Below, piece by piece: positions 30,742 through 37,904 of a stretch of DNA of 43,621 nucleotides. The translations under genes were made by a program, and so were the position numbers. Within the stretch, counting starts at the first letter, position 1. Each line of letters starts with the position of its first letter. Source of the DNA: an uncultured Marivita sp. (GTDB lineage Bacteria > Pseudomonadota > Alphaproteobacteria > Rhodobacterales > Rhodobacteraceae); NCBI RefSeq assembly GCF_947488135.1, contig NZ_CANKYW010000013.1:1-43621 (forward strand), written 5' to 3'. The notes under the pieces are model-generated. The model saw nothing but the letters and a program-made list of their open reading frames with translations. It was not told where the DNA came from and did not search any database.

Positions 30742-31056
30742 CTATTTGTCCGTCACGTCCGCAATCCAAGTGCCGGCGGCAACCGCACGGGGCAGGCCCA
30801 GCGTGCCGATTGCCAGCAAGGCAACCTGATGGAGATCAGAAGCGGCGATCCCTTCGTCAAGGCCGCGGCGCGTGTGCGAATGCACTGCTCCTTCGGATGC
30901 GGCACCGACAGCAAGCGCCAGCTTGACCAGGCGCCGCTCACGTTCAGTCAAGTCACCGGCACCGGCTGTTGCAGCACCAAGGGCGGCATATGCCTCCCAA
31001 ACCTGTGGGTGTTTCTTTGCCAGCGCACCGGCGGCCCCGGGTAAATCGTTGGACAT
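30742..31056 (-). CDS. Carboxymuconolactone decarboxylase-family protein
   Basis: A 104-residue AhpD-like helical protein (LTERERRLVKLALAVGAASEGAVHSHTRRGLDEGIA). Family enzymes with peroxidase activity have a CxxC before the His; here the corresponding segment is EGAVHSH, with no cysteines, so alkylhydroperoxide reductase activity is unlikely. It may keep the decarboxylase-like or another fold function. It lies 14 bases after the pseudoazurin gene in the same operon, a pairing I do not recall as standard. Confidence 0.85.
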   Translation of the reverse strand: MSNDLPGAAGALAKKHPQVWEAYAALGAATAGAGDLTERERRLVKLALAVGAASEGAVHSHTRRGLDEGIAASDLHQVALLAIGTLGLPRAVAAGTWIADVTDK

Positions 31057-31070
31057 GGTGTTCCTTCCAG

Positions 31071-31508
31071 TTAGCTTTGCGGGCGTTCTGCGATGGCTTC
31101 CTCGAACTTGGCCTCGGCCCGCTTCGGCATCTTCACATCGAGGAAATCTTCGGCAATCTCAGCATCGCCCACCTGAATGACCATGACCATACCCATACCA
31201 AGGTGCGGTTTGCAGATCACACCGATTGTGCCTTCCGCAGTCATTTCGACGGCGATCTCTTCGTTGATCTTGCCCTTGAAGGGTTCTTGGCCCTCTGGCA
31301 CCATACCGTTCATGGTCTCGGCGTTGTGTCCCTTGTCCACCGCGATGAACTTCACAGTATCACCCACATTGGCCGAGACAAAACGCGGCTCGAATACCAT
31401 GGCGCCTGCTTCACCGCGATTGAGCATCTTAACTTCGATAATGTCGGCCAAGGCGGCAAACGGCGCGAGGGACAATGCGGCGGCCATGGCAAATGATTTG
31501 AGTTTCAT
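31071..31508 (-). CDS. Pseudoazurin (blue copper electron carrier)
   Basis: A 145-residue precursor. A 21-residue signal peptide (MKLKSFAMAAALSLAPFAAL...A) precedes mature DIIEVKMLNRGEAGAM. The copper ligands fall exactly at pseudoazurin positions: mature His40 (KGHNAE), Cys78, His81 (ICKPHLG) and Met86. Pseudoazurins are periplasmic carriers that give electrons to nitrite, nitrous oxide and other reductases. I chose the ATG at 31508 because the signal peptide starts there; a longer frame overlaps moaA. It is 28 bases after the moaA stop, so it is expressed with the Mo-cofactor genes, and may feed the TorA-cytochrome fusion (inference). Confidence 0.92.
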   Translation of the reverse strand: MKLKSFAMAAALSLAPFAALADIIEVKMLNRGEAGAMVFEPRFVSANVGDTVKFIAVDKGHNAETMNGMVPEGQEPFKGKINEEIAVEMTAEGTIGVICKPHLGMGMVMVIQVGDAEIAEDFLDVKMPKRAEAKFEEAIAERPQS

Positions 31509-31536
31509 GTCAGTCTTCCTTCTTTCTTCAGGAGAG

Positions 31537-32544
31537 TTATCCGCCCAGGACCGACATGTGCCGGTCAAGATTGGGTGATGAAATCGTTGCCTGATCGAAA
31601 CTGTGTCGTTCAGGTTTCTGCCAAAGCGCGTCGCGGATTGCGGCAATCACGTCGGCGTCCGACCGTTGCGCGGGCGTGCGCAAATCAACGGATCCCTCAT
31701 CGCCTAGGCACGTAAACAAGCGCCCTGTGCAACTCAGCCGGACTCGGTTGCAGGCAGCACAGAAATTGCAGGAGATGGGCGATATGAACCCCAGTTTGCC
31801 CCCCGTTTCAGCGACTTGGAAAACTTGCGCCGGCCCTCCGCTGTCGTTGCGAGCAGGCGTCAATGTCCACCGCTGGCTCAGACTTTTGCGTAAGGTGGCG
31901 TTGGACAAGCAGCTTTGACCTCGGTCACAACCTGTCTGACCGAGCGGCATTTCCTCGATTATGGCAAGGTCCATGCCGCGCAGATGAGCGAAAGAGATCA
32001 GGTCATCGACTTCCTCTTCGAAGGCACCCCGGCTGGCCACCGCATTCAACCGGATGCGCAGACCGGCTTCGCGCGCGGCGTCAATGCCGTCGAGCACACG
32101 TTGGATATTGCCCAGCCGCGTCAGCGCGCGGTAGCGATCCGCATCAAGCGTATCGAGCGAAACATTGACCCGGCGAACACCGAAGCGGGTCAGATCCTCG
32201 GCATAGCGGGCCAGAAGTGTGCCATTGGTGGTCAGCGTAATCTCATCGAGATCGCCGCATGCGCGCCAGGGCGCCAGACCTTCGAACAGGTCCATCATAT
32301 CCGAACGTACCAGCGGCTCTCCACCGGTGACGCGGATCTTGCGGGTGCCGCGGGTCACGAAGATCCGCGCCAGCTTCAGCATTTCCTCCACGCTCAGAAC
32401 ATCTTTGCGCGGCAGAAATTTCATTTTCTCGGCCATGCAATAGGTGCAGCGCAGATCGCACCGATCAGTCACCGATAGCCGCAGATAACGTACCGCACGA
32501 CCAAAGCTGTCCACGAAGGCCGCAGAAGAGGTATCAAACGACAT
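31537..32544 (-). CDS. moaA: GTP 3',8-cyclase MoaA
   Basis: A 335-residue radical-SAM enzyme. The first cluster motif is DRCDLRCTYCM, the second cluster lies in NFCAACNRVRLSCTGRLFTC, and the C-terminus ends in the Gly-Gly (SVLGG) needed for activity. With MoaC it converts GTP to cyclic pyranopterin monophosphate, the first step of molybdopterin synthesis; no moaC is present here. The ATG at 32544 overlaps the end of the DUF2478 gene by 11 bases. A longer frame upstream is rejected. This may be a second copy devoted to TorA maturation. Confidence 0.93.
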   Translation of the reverse strand: MSFDTSSAAFVDSFGRAVRYLRLSVTDRCDLRCTYCMAEKMKFLPRKDVLSVEEMLKLARIFVTRGTRKIRVTGGEPLVRSDMMDLFEGLAPWRACGDLDEITLTTNGTLLARYAEDLTRFGVRRVNVSLDTLDADRYRALTRLGNIQRVLDGIDAAREAGLRIRLNAVASRGAFEEEVDDLISFAHLRGMDLAIIEEMPLGQTGCDRGQSCLSNATLRKSLSQRWTLTPARNDSGGPAQVFQVAETGGKLGFISPISCNFCAACNRVRLSCTGRLFTCLGDEGSVDLRTPAQRSDADVIAAIRDALWQKPERHSFDQATISSPNLDRHMSVLGG

Positions 32545-33061
32545 GGCGCAGCTCCCGTCTCGGGCGGATCCAATCCAACACGGCTGCCCGTGCCATTGGC
32601 AAATCGCATGCAAGACCGGCACCAAAGGCCGCCCAGGCGTCGGCATAGATCGGGCGTACCGCCGTCAGGACCGGCACCTCCAACGCCATGGCCTTGCCGA
32701 TCAAATCCCGAAACCCACGCCCCTCACTTTCGCCGCGGCCAAAGCGGTTGAGGATCAGCAGATCAGCGCCCTCATCAAGCTCGCGCTCGATGAAAGAGGA
32801 ACATTCAGCCAGCGCTCCGGGGTGCAGGCGGCAGCCGCTCGAGCCATTGCCCAAAGGTTGCGAGATGCGAAAGGTCCGCCCGGAGCCAAGCGTCGTCAGG
32901 TCCATGTCGGCGCAGTGGCATTCCCCCCTCTCCGCGCCGCGCGTCTGAAGCGCGCCACGGACGCGCATGCCCTGCCCGGCCAATGTCTGCGCGATATCGC
33001 TGAAAAATGCGTCTATGTCGCCGTTGTCAAAGCGGATTGCCGCGAGAGAAAAGTTGGTCAT
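32534..33061 (-). CDS. DUF2478 protein, second copy
   Basis: A 175-residue protein of the same family as the gene at 27824-28357: MTNFSLAAIRFDNGDIDAFF at the start, GNGSSGCRLHPGALAECSSF (compare GAGSSACRMDAGALED) and EGADLLILNRFGRGESEGRGF. It lies between moeA (ATGA overlap) and moaA (11-base overlap), so it is tightly bound to molybdopterin synthesis. A nucleotide-binding or metal-handling role is inferred from the family. The Cys pair GECHCADMD could bind a metal. Confidence 0.8.
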   Translation of the reverse strand: MTNFSLAAIRFDNGDIDAFFSDIAQTLAGQGMRVRGALQTRGAERGECHCADMDLTTLGSGRTFRISQPLGNGSSGCRLHPGALAECSSFIERELDEGADLLILNRFGRGESEGRGFRDLIGKAMALEVPVLTAVRPIYADAWAAFGAGLACDLPMARAAVLDWIRPRRELRHVV

Positions 33062-34329
33062 GCCTGACCTCCTTCGGTGCCAAAGGGGCGCCAGAAAAGC
33101 GGTGCGCCGGATTGGATCCCGGATGTTTCAGCGGACACAATGGCCAAACCATCGGCACCGCTCAACGGGAATAGCGTTGCGGATACGCTGCGGCCAAGAC
33201 GCTGCAAGACGGGCGTGCCATGGGCGTCAAAACCGACCCTGCGGACCGGGAAAACCTCGGATCGGCCTGCTTTGCGGGTCCAGTTGAATCCCGCAATGGC
33301 AGGCATGGGCGCAAAGGGCTCGTTCATTTGTCCCGACAACCGTTGAAGCTGCGGCAGAACAAACAGCTGAAAGCCTACATGAACGGCAAAGGAATTGCCG
33401 GGAAGTCCGGTGAATGCCGTGTCGCCGATCTTGCCGAACATCACGGGCTTGCCGGGCTTGAGCGCCACGCGCCAGCCCTTGATCCCACCGCCCGCCGCCT
33501 CGACGGCTGTGCGGATATGGTCCTTGCCACCCATCGACACGGCACCAGAGGATACAATCAGGTCGTACTTTCCGGCGGCCCGTGACAGTGCCTTGGCGGT
33601 CGCTTCTTTGTCGTCCGGTATAATGCCAAGGTCGTGAACCTCCGCCCCGGCCTGCGCCGCAAGCGCCAAAAGCATCGGCCGATTGGCATCGGATATCTGG
33701 CCGGGCGCAAGCGGGCCACTGCACAGCTCATCCCCGGTTGAAAACACGGCAACGCGCGGACGTCTGGTGACGGTTACGTGCGTGATGCCGTTGGCAGCCA
33801 GAAGGCCAATATGGTGCGGCATGATGCGGGCGCCAGAGTGCAGCACACAAGCGCCTTTGTCCTGATCACTGCCTGCAAGGCGAATGTTCATCCCGGGCGC
33901 AGGTTTGCGCGCGATATGCACTTTGTGATCTTTGTCGATACAGGCTTCGATCATCACGACGGTATCCGCCCCCTTGGGAAGCGGGGCTCCAGTGAATATG
34001 CGTAGCGCAGTGCCATGAGGCAGATCGCGCGGGGGGTCACCGGCCGCAACTGTGCCTGCAACCGGCAGACAGCAGCGCCCCTCAAGATCGGAAGCGCGCA
34101 GCGCAAACCCATCCATCGCCGCGTTGTCAAAAAGCGGCATGGCGCGGGGTGCCGTCACAGGCCCGTCGCTGACCCATCCGAGTGCATCTCCAAGCGCGAC
34201 TACCTGCCCTTTTACGATGGGTGTAACAAGGTCCAACGCCCGATTCACCGCATCATCAACAGACATCAAAGCGTCAGCGACCATCGGACCGTCACATCCG
34301 CAGCCTGAAGCGATACGCGTCATCTGCAT
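33058..34329 (-). CDS. moeA: Molybdopterin molybdotransferase MoeA
   Basis: A 423-residue enzyme that inserts molybdate into adenylated molybdopterin. Family blocks are LFDNAAMDGFALR near the N-terminus, the substrate-binding SSGAVSMGGKDHIRTAVEA, and GLPGNSFAVHVGFQL. The N-terminal MQMTRIASGCGCDG segment with a CGC motif is a common alphaproteobacterial form. It is the first gene of the moeA-DUF2478-moaA-pseudoazurin operon, 86 bases after the torA-like gene and past a terminator hairpin. Confidence 0.93.
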   Translation of the reverse strand: MQMTRIASGCGCDGPMVADALMSVDDAVNRALDLVTPIVKGQVVALGDALGWVSDGPVTAPRAMPLFDNAAMDGFALRASDLEGRCCLPVAGTVAAGDPPRDLPHGTALRIFTGAPLPKGADTVVMIEACIDKDHKVHIARKPAPGMNIRLAGSDQDKGACVLHSGARIMPHHIGLLAANGITHVTVTRRPRVAVFSTGDELCSGPLAPGQISDANRPMLLALAAQAGAEVHDLGIIPDDKEATAKALSRAAGKYDLIVSSGAVSMGGKDHIRTAVEAAGGGIKGWRVALKPGKPVMFGKIGDTAFTGLPGNSFAVHVGFQLFVLPQLQRLSGQMNEPFAPMPAIAGFNWTRKAGRSEVFPVRRVGFDAHGTPVLQRLGRSVSATLFPLSGADGLAIVSAETSGIQSGAPLFWRPFGTEGGQA

Positions 34330-34369
34330 TGGTCGTCTCCCAAAAGAGTTTGCGGGGGTTTCTTAAAGT

Positions 34370-34394
34370 GGCAGGCCGGGCGTCCCGGCCTGCC
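34370..34394 (-). terminator. Intrinsic-type terminator after the torA-like gene
   Basis: GGCAGGCCGGG and CCCGGCCTGCC form a perfect 11-bp stem with a 3-base loop, 21 bases past the torA stop codon. The following RNA is ACUUUAAG, a weak U-run. It separates torA from moeA. Confidence 0.7.
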
Positions 34395-34415
34395 TTCTGG
34401 TCGCCGCCCCGGCGC

Positions 34416-37085
34416 TTACATCGCGTCGGACGCGTTCTCCATCAGGTATTCCATAACCAGCGCCGCTTCGCTTTCATCAAGACCGGCGCGGGGGAACATC
34501 GATGGGGTGATACCCTTCCACTGCTGCTGGCTGAAGTGCGAGGGTTCGCGCGGGCCGTGACATACGGTGCAGCGCTCGTAGAAGATCTTTTCGCCCGGAC
34601 CCATATCGGCGAACAGCTTATCGGTGATGTCGTAGATCCGGTCGAGACCGAGCTTGTCCTCATCAATCGCCGCGATCTCCATATCTTCGATGATCGGAGG
34701 CTTTTCATAGGCCATGTTGGGCCCTTCGGGATCCTCGCATTTGCGCATGTAGCACAGCACGGTGTTGGCCGTTGTCGCCTGAGACAAACCCGAAGACCGC
34801 TGGGTCGAGGTCAGGAAGTTGACCAGACCCGAGTTGCACCGGCCCTTGCTGTCGAGTTGCGGCCATGCGCCTTCGTAGATCGAGACCACGCCCTGCATGA
34901 TGTCATCGCTGACAACCGCGCCCGCGATCACAGTGCCTCGGTCGTTGAAAAGCTCGACCAGATCGCCATTTTCGATCCCGCGATCCGCGGCGTCCTGGGA
35001 GTTGATGCGCACCGGCTCGCGGCCCTGAACCTTGTAAAGGTCGCGCAGGCTTTCCGACTGGTCCATCTGGCTGTGCAGGCGGAACCAGGGGTGCGGGCTG
35101 ACCACGTGCAACTGACCCTCTTTGGCGTTGCCGAGATACTCGTGCTTTTCAAGCCAGATCGGCATGGCGGGCATGTCGTCGATCTCGTATTTCTTGAAAT
35201 CTTCACAATACATCTCGATCTTGCCCGAAGTGGTGTGCAGCGGATTGCCTTCGGGGTCTTCATAGAACGCGCCGTGGCGGGTCCACTTGCGGGCCTCTTC
35301 CGGTACCTCCATGAAGGCATAGCCCTTTTCCCAGAACTCCTCGAATGGGGTGTGCTCCGCCGCGCTGGATTTCTCATAGGCCTGACGGATGTGGTACATC
35401 TTGTCTTCACCGTCAGTGAACTGCGCCCAGAGACCCAGCTTGTCGGCCAGACCTTCGAAGATCTCGTAGTCCGGCAGGCTCTCACCGATGGGCTCGATCA
35501 CCTTCTTCATCGCGTAGACCTTGTCGTTCGAGTAGGTCCCGCCCGAGGTGATGTCGTCTTGTTCCAGAGTCGAGGCGGCGGGCAGCACGATATCGGCCCA
35601 GCGGACCGCCGCCGTCCACCACACATCGACCGAGATGATGGTCTCAACCTTCTCAAGCGCGCGGATCAGCCGGTTGGTGTCCTGCTGGTGCGACATGAAG
35701 TTATTGCCGGCGTTAAAGACGACCTTGATGTCAGGATAGGTGTGGGTGTTGCCGTTGTAGAACACCTCTTTGCCGGGGTTTTCCAAAGCGTCGGTAATCC
35801 GGCTCGCAGGCACAACGCCCTTGACCCAGTTGCGGCCCTGGCTCATGCCGGACGGTGTGGATTTGCCGGAGGCGGGCATGCCGCCGTTTCCGTAGTGCCA
35901 GCTGAAGCCAACCCCGCAACCCGGTTTTCCGATCTTGCCGGTCAGCGCCGCGAAGTTGACAATCGCCCAGTGGGTCAATTCACCATGCTGCGCTCGTTGA
36001 AGCGCCCATGCGCCGGCGATGTTGGTGTTGGAGGTGGCGAACAACTCGGCCAGCTCGCGGATCTTGTCAGCGTCGATGCCGGTGATGCCGGCCGCCCATT
36101 CGGGCGTCTTGGCTTCACCATCGGTTTCGCCGTTCACATAGGCGATCCACTTGTCGGCGCCCACGGTGTAGCGATCCATGTAGGCACGGTCTTCAAGGCC
36201 GTTTTCCAGCACGTGATGCGCCATGCCAAGGAACAGAGCGACATCGGTATTGGGGACGATCCGCACCCAGTCGGCATCAAGGTATTCGTCAGATGCGGTG
36301 CGTTGCGGGTTGATCGAGATGAATTTCACACCGGCATCGCGAATGCTCTTCCAGTGGGCATACATGCCATGGTCGGCGACGCGGTATTCGATGCGGTTGT
36401 TCTTGATCGGGTCACAGCCCACAAGCACAAAGACCTCGCCTTCGTCGCGGATGGTCTCCCATGCGGATTGCGCGGAATAGACCTCCATATCGCCGATGAT
36501 ATGCGGCAATGAGATTTGTGAAGCACCGGCGGACCAGTCGCCCTGGGTGTTCGTGCAGCCGCCCATGAGGTTCAGCAAGCGGCCCTGAAGCACGTTCGGG
36601 CGGAAGCTGCCAGCGTTGGACCAGCCGCCATAGGACGAGCTGAAGATCGCCTCGTTGCCGTGGTTGGTGGCCGTATCGAGCAGCGCCTTGGCCGCCAAAC
36701 CCCAGGCGGTGTCCCAATCGACGCGCACGTATTCTTCCTTGCCGCGCAGCTCGGGCTTGATGTCGCCGCTCTCCCAGCCTGCAAGATAGGACTTGCGCAC
36801 CATGGGATAGTTGATGCGGCTCTTGTCGTATGTGCGGTCCTTGATGCCATAGGACAACATCTCTGTCGGCTGCGCGTCGATCTCGGTCATGGACGATATG
36901 TTCACGAGCTTGCCATCGCGCACCACGGCTTCGAACGGGCCAAAGTGTGTGGCGTGGAAAACACGGTTCGCGTGTGAGTTGGGATCAATCGACGCAAGAG
37001 CGGTCGATCCCATAAGGTTGGCAACGCCGAACGCGGCCGCGCCGCCCTGAAGAAACGCGCGACGCGTTGGTTGAGAAAAGGACAT
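34416..37085 (-). CDS. torA: TMAO/DMSO reductase TorA-like with fused cytochrome c domain
   Basis: An 889-residue periplasmic molybdoenzyme. A Tat signal (TRRAFLQGG, residues 7-15) exports the folded, cofactor-loaded protein. The reductase domain (about 40-800) has Ser156 in SYGGWSNAGS as the expected Mo ligand and the usual molybdopterin-binding blocks to LEQDDITSGGTYSNDK. After about residue 810 a mono-heme cytochrome c domain follows: CTVCH (839-843) and MFPRAGLDESEAALV, resembling the last heme domain of TorC. Ordinary TorA ends near 830 and takes electrons from TorC; no torC, torD or torE is in this window. The ATG at 37085 opens the Tat signal; the longer frame is rejected. Divergent from torR. 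Confidence 0.93.
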   Translation of the reverse strand: MSFSQPTRRAFLQGGAAAFGVANLMGSTALASIDPNSHANRVFHATHFGPFEAVVRDGKLVNISSMTEIDAQPTEMLSYGIKDRTYDKSRINYPMVRKSYLAGWESGDIKPELRGKEEYVRVDWDTAWGLAAKALLDTATNHGNEAIFSSSYGGWSNAGSFRPNVLQGRLLNLMGGCTNTQGDWSAGASQISLPHIIGDMEVYSAQSAWETIRDEGEVFVLVGCDPIKNNRIEYRVADHGMYAHWKSIRDAGVKFISINPQRTASDEYLDADWVRIVPNTDVALFLGMAHHVLENGLEDRAYMDRYTVGADKWIAYVNGETDGEAKTPEWAAGITGIDADKIRELAELFATSNTNIAGAWALQRAQHGELTHWAIVNFAALTGKIGKPGCGVGFSWHYGNGGMPASGKSTPSGMSQGRNWVKGVVPASRITDALENPGKEVFYNGNTHTYPDIKVVFNAGNNFMSHQQDTNRLIRALEKVETIISVDVWWTAAVRWADIVLPAASTLEQDDITSGGTYSNDKVYAMKKVIEPIGESLPDYEIFEGLADKLGLWAQFTDGEDKMYHIRQAYEKSSAAEHTPFEEFWEKGYAFMEVPEEARKWTRHGAFYEDPEGNPLHTTSGKIEMYCEDFKKYEIDDMPAMPIWLEKHEYLGNAKEGQLHVVSPHPWFRLHSQMDQSESLRDLYKVQGREPVRINSQDAADRGIENGDLVELFNDRGTVIAGAVVSDDIMQGVVSIYEGAWPQLDSKGRCNSGLVNFLTSTQRSSGLSQATTANTVLCYMRKCEDPEGPNMAYEKPPIIEDMEIAAIDEDKLGLDRIYDITDKLFADMGPGEKIFYERCTVCHGPREPSHFSQQQWKGITPSMFPRAGLDESEAALVMEYLMENASDAM

Positions 37086-37165
37086 GCTGGCCTCCTGTGA
37101 ATGACGATCTGGGGCCAGATTATCTTTCGGGACCGCCACTGGACTTTGACCGGAGTCAACAGCGC

Positions 37166-37195
37166 TTGTTCGAAAATGTAAATGATTGTAAAAAC
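37166..37195 (+). promoter_or_regulatory. Three tandem decamers resembling TorR boxes
   Basis: TTGTTCGAAA, ATGTAAATGA and TTGTAAAAAC lie end to end, each with TGT(T/A)(C/A)-like starts spaced exactly 10 bp. E. coli TorR binds CTGTTCATAT decamers in the same arrangement. They lie in the 114-base gap between torA and torR, so they can serve autoregulation and torA activation. Confidence 0.55.
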
Positions 37196-37199
37196 CCTT

Positions 37200-37904
37200 A
37201 TGGGCCAGCATATCCTGATCATCGAGGACGACCGCACGACGCGCATGCGACTTGCCGCCTATCTGCGCGAGCAGGGGTATCGCGTCTCAGAGGCCGAAGA
37301 TGCCGAGGAGATGGAGCGCACCCTGACCGAGGACCCTGCCGAGCTTTTGATGGTGGATATCAATCTTGAAGGCAAGGACGGGCTCACCATAACGCGTGAG
37401 CAGCGCGCGATTTCGCGTGTGGGTATCATCCTGCTGACAGCGCGCGACGATCAAGTCGACAAGATCGTGGGCCTTGAGATGGGCGCAGACGATTACATCA
37501 CAAAGCCATTTGACAAGCGCGAGCTTTCGGCACGCGTCAAAAATCTGTTGGCGCGGATTGCTGATATCGGACAAGCCCCGCAAGGAGCACCTCCCGTCGA
37601 GAAATTCGGCCCCTGGGCATTTGATCGCATCCGGCGCAGGCTGGTGTCGGTGGCCCGCACCGAGTCACTCACGAAACAGGAATTCGACGTCATGTCAGCC
37701 CTGGCCGGTCATCCGGGCCAGACGCTCAGCCGTGCGCGCCTGGCTGAATTGATGGGACGCCGCGCGATGCGGTCAAATGACCGGATGATTGATGTGATTG
37801 TCGGGCGCTTGCGCAAGAAGATTGAGAATGACCCAGCCCACCCCGATTGGATCCTGACCGAACACGGCAAAGGATATCACTTTGTCGATCCCACCTCGAT
37901 ATGA
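37200..37904 (+). CDS. torR: TorR-like response regulator
   Basis: A 234-residue OmpR/PhoB-type regulator. The receiver (residues 1-120) has the acidic pair at Glu9/Asp10/Asp11, phospho-Asp53 (LLMVDINLE) and IVGLEMGADDYITKPF, which matches TorR. The winged-helix output domain (about 135-234) ends GRLRKKIENDPAHPDWILTEHGKGY. The ATG at 37200 aligns with E. coli TorR; the ATG at 37182 lies inside the decamer boxes and is less likely. It is convergent with and overlaps torS by 28 bases. Confidence 0.92.
   Translation: MGQHILIIEDDRTTRMRLAAYLREQGYRVSEAEDAEEMERTLTEDPAELLMVDINLEGKDGLTITREQRAISRVGIILLTARDDQVDKIVGLEMGADDYITKPFDKRELSARVKNLLARIADIGQAPQGAPPVEKFGPWAFDRIRRRLVSVARTESLTKQEFDVMSALAGHPGQTLSRARLAELMGRRAMRSNDRMIDVIVGRLRKKIENDPAHPDWILTEHGKGYHFVDPTSI

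Noticed and set aside
34329-36512. 727-codon open frame on the plus strand
   Set aside because: It is antisense to the torA-like gene, which has clear family similarity. The long frame is a product of biased third codon positions.
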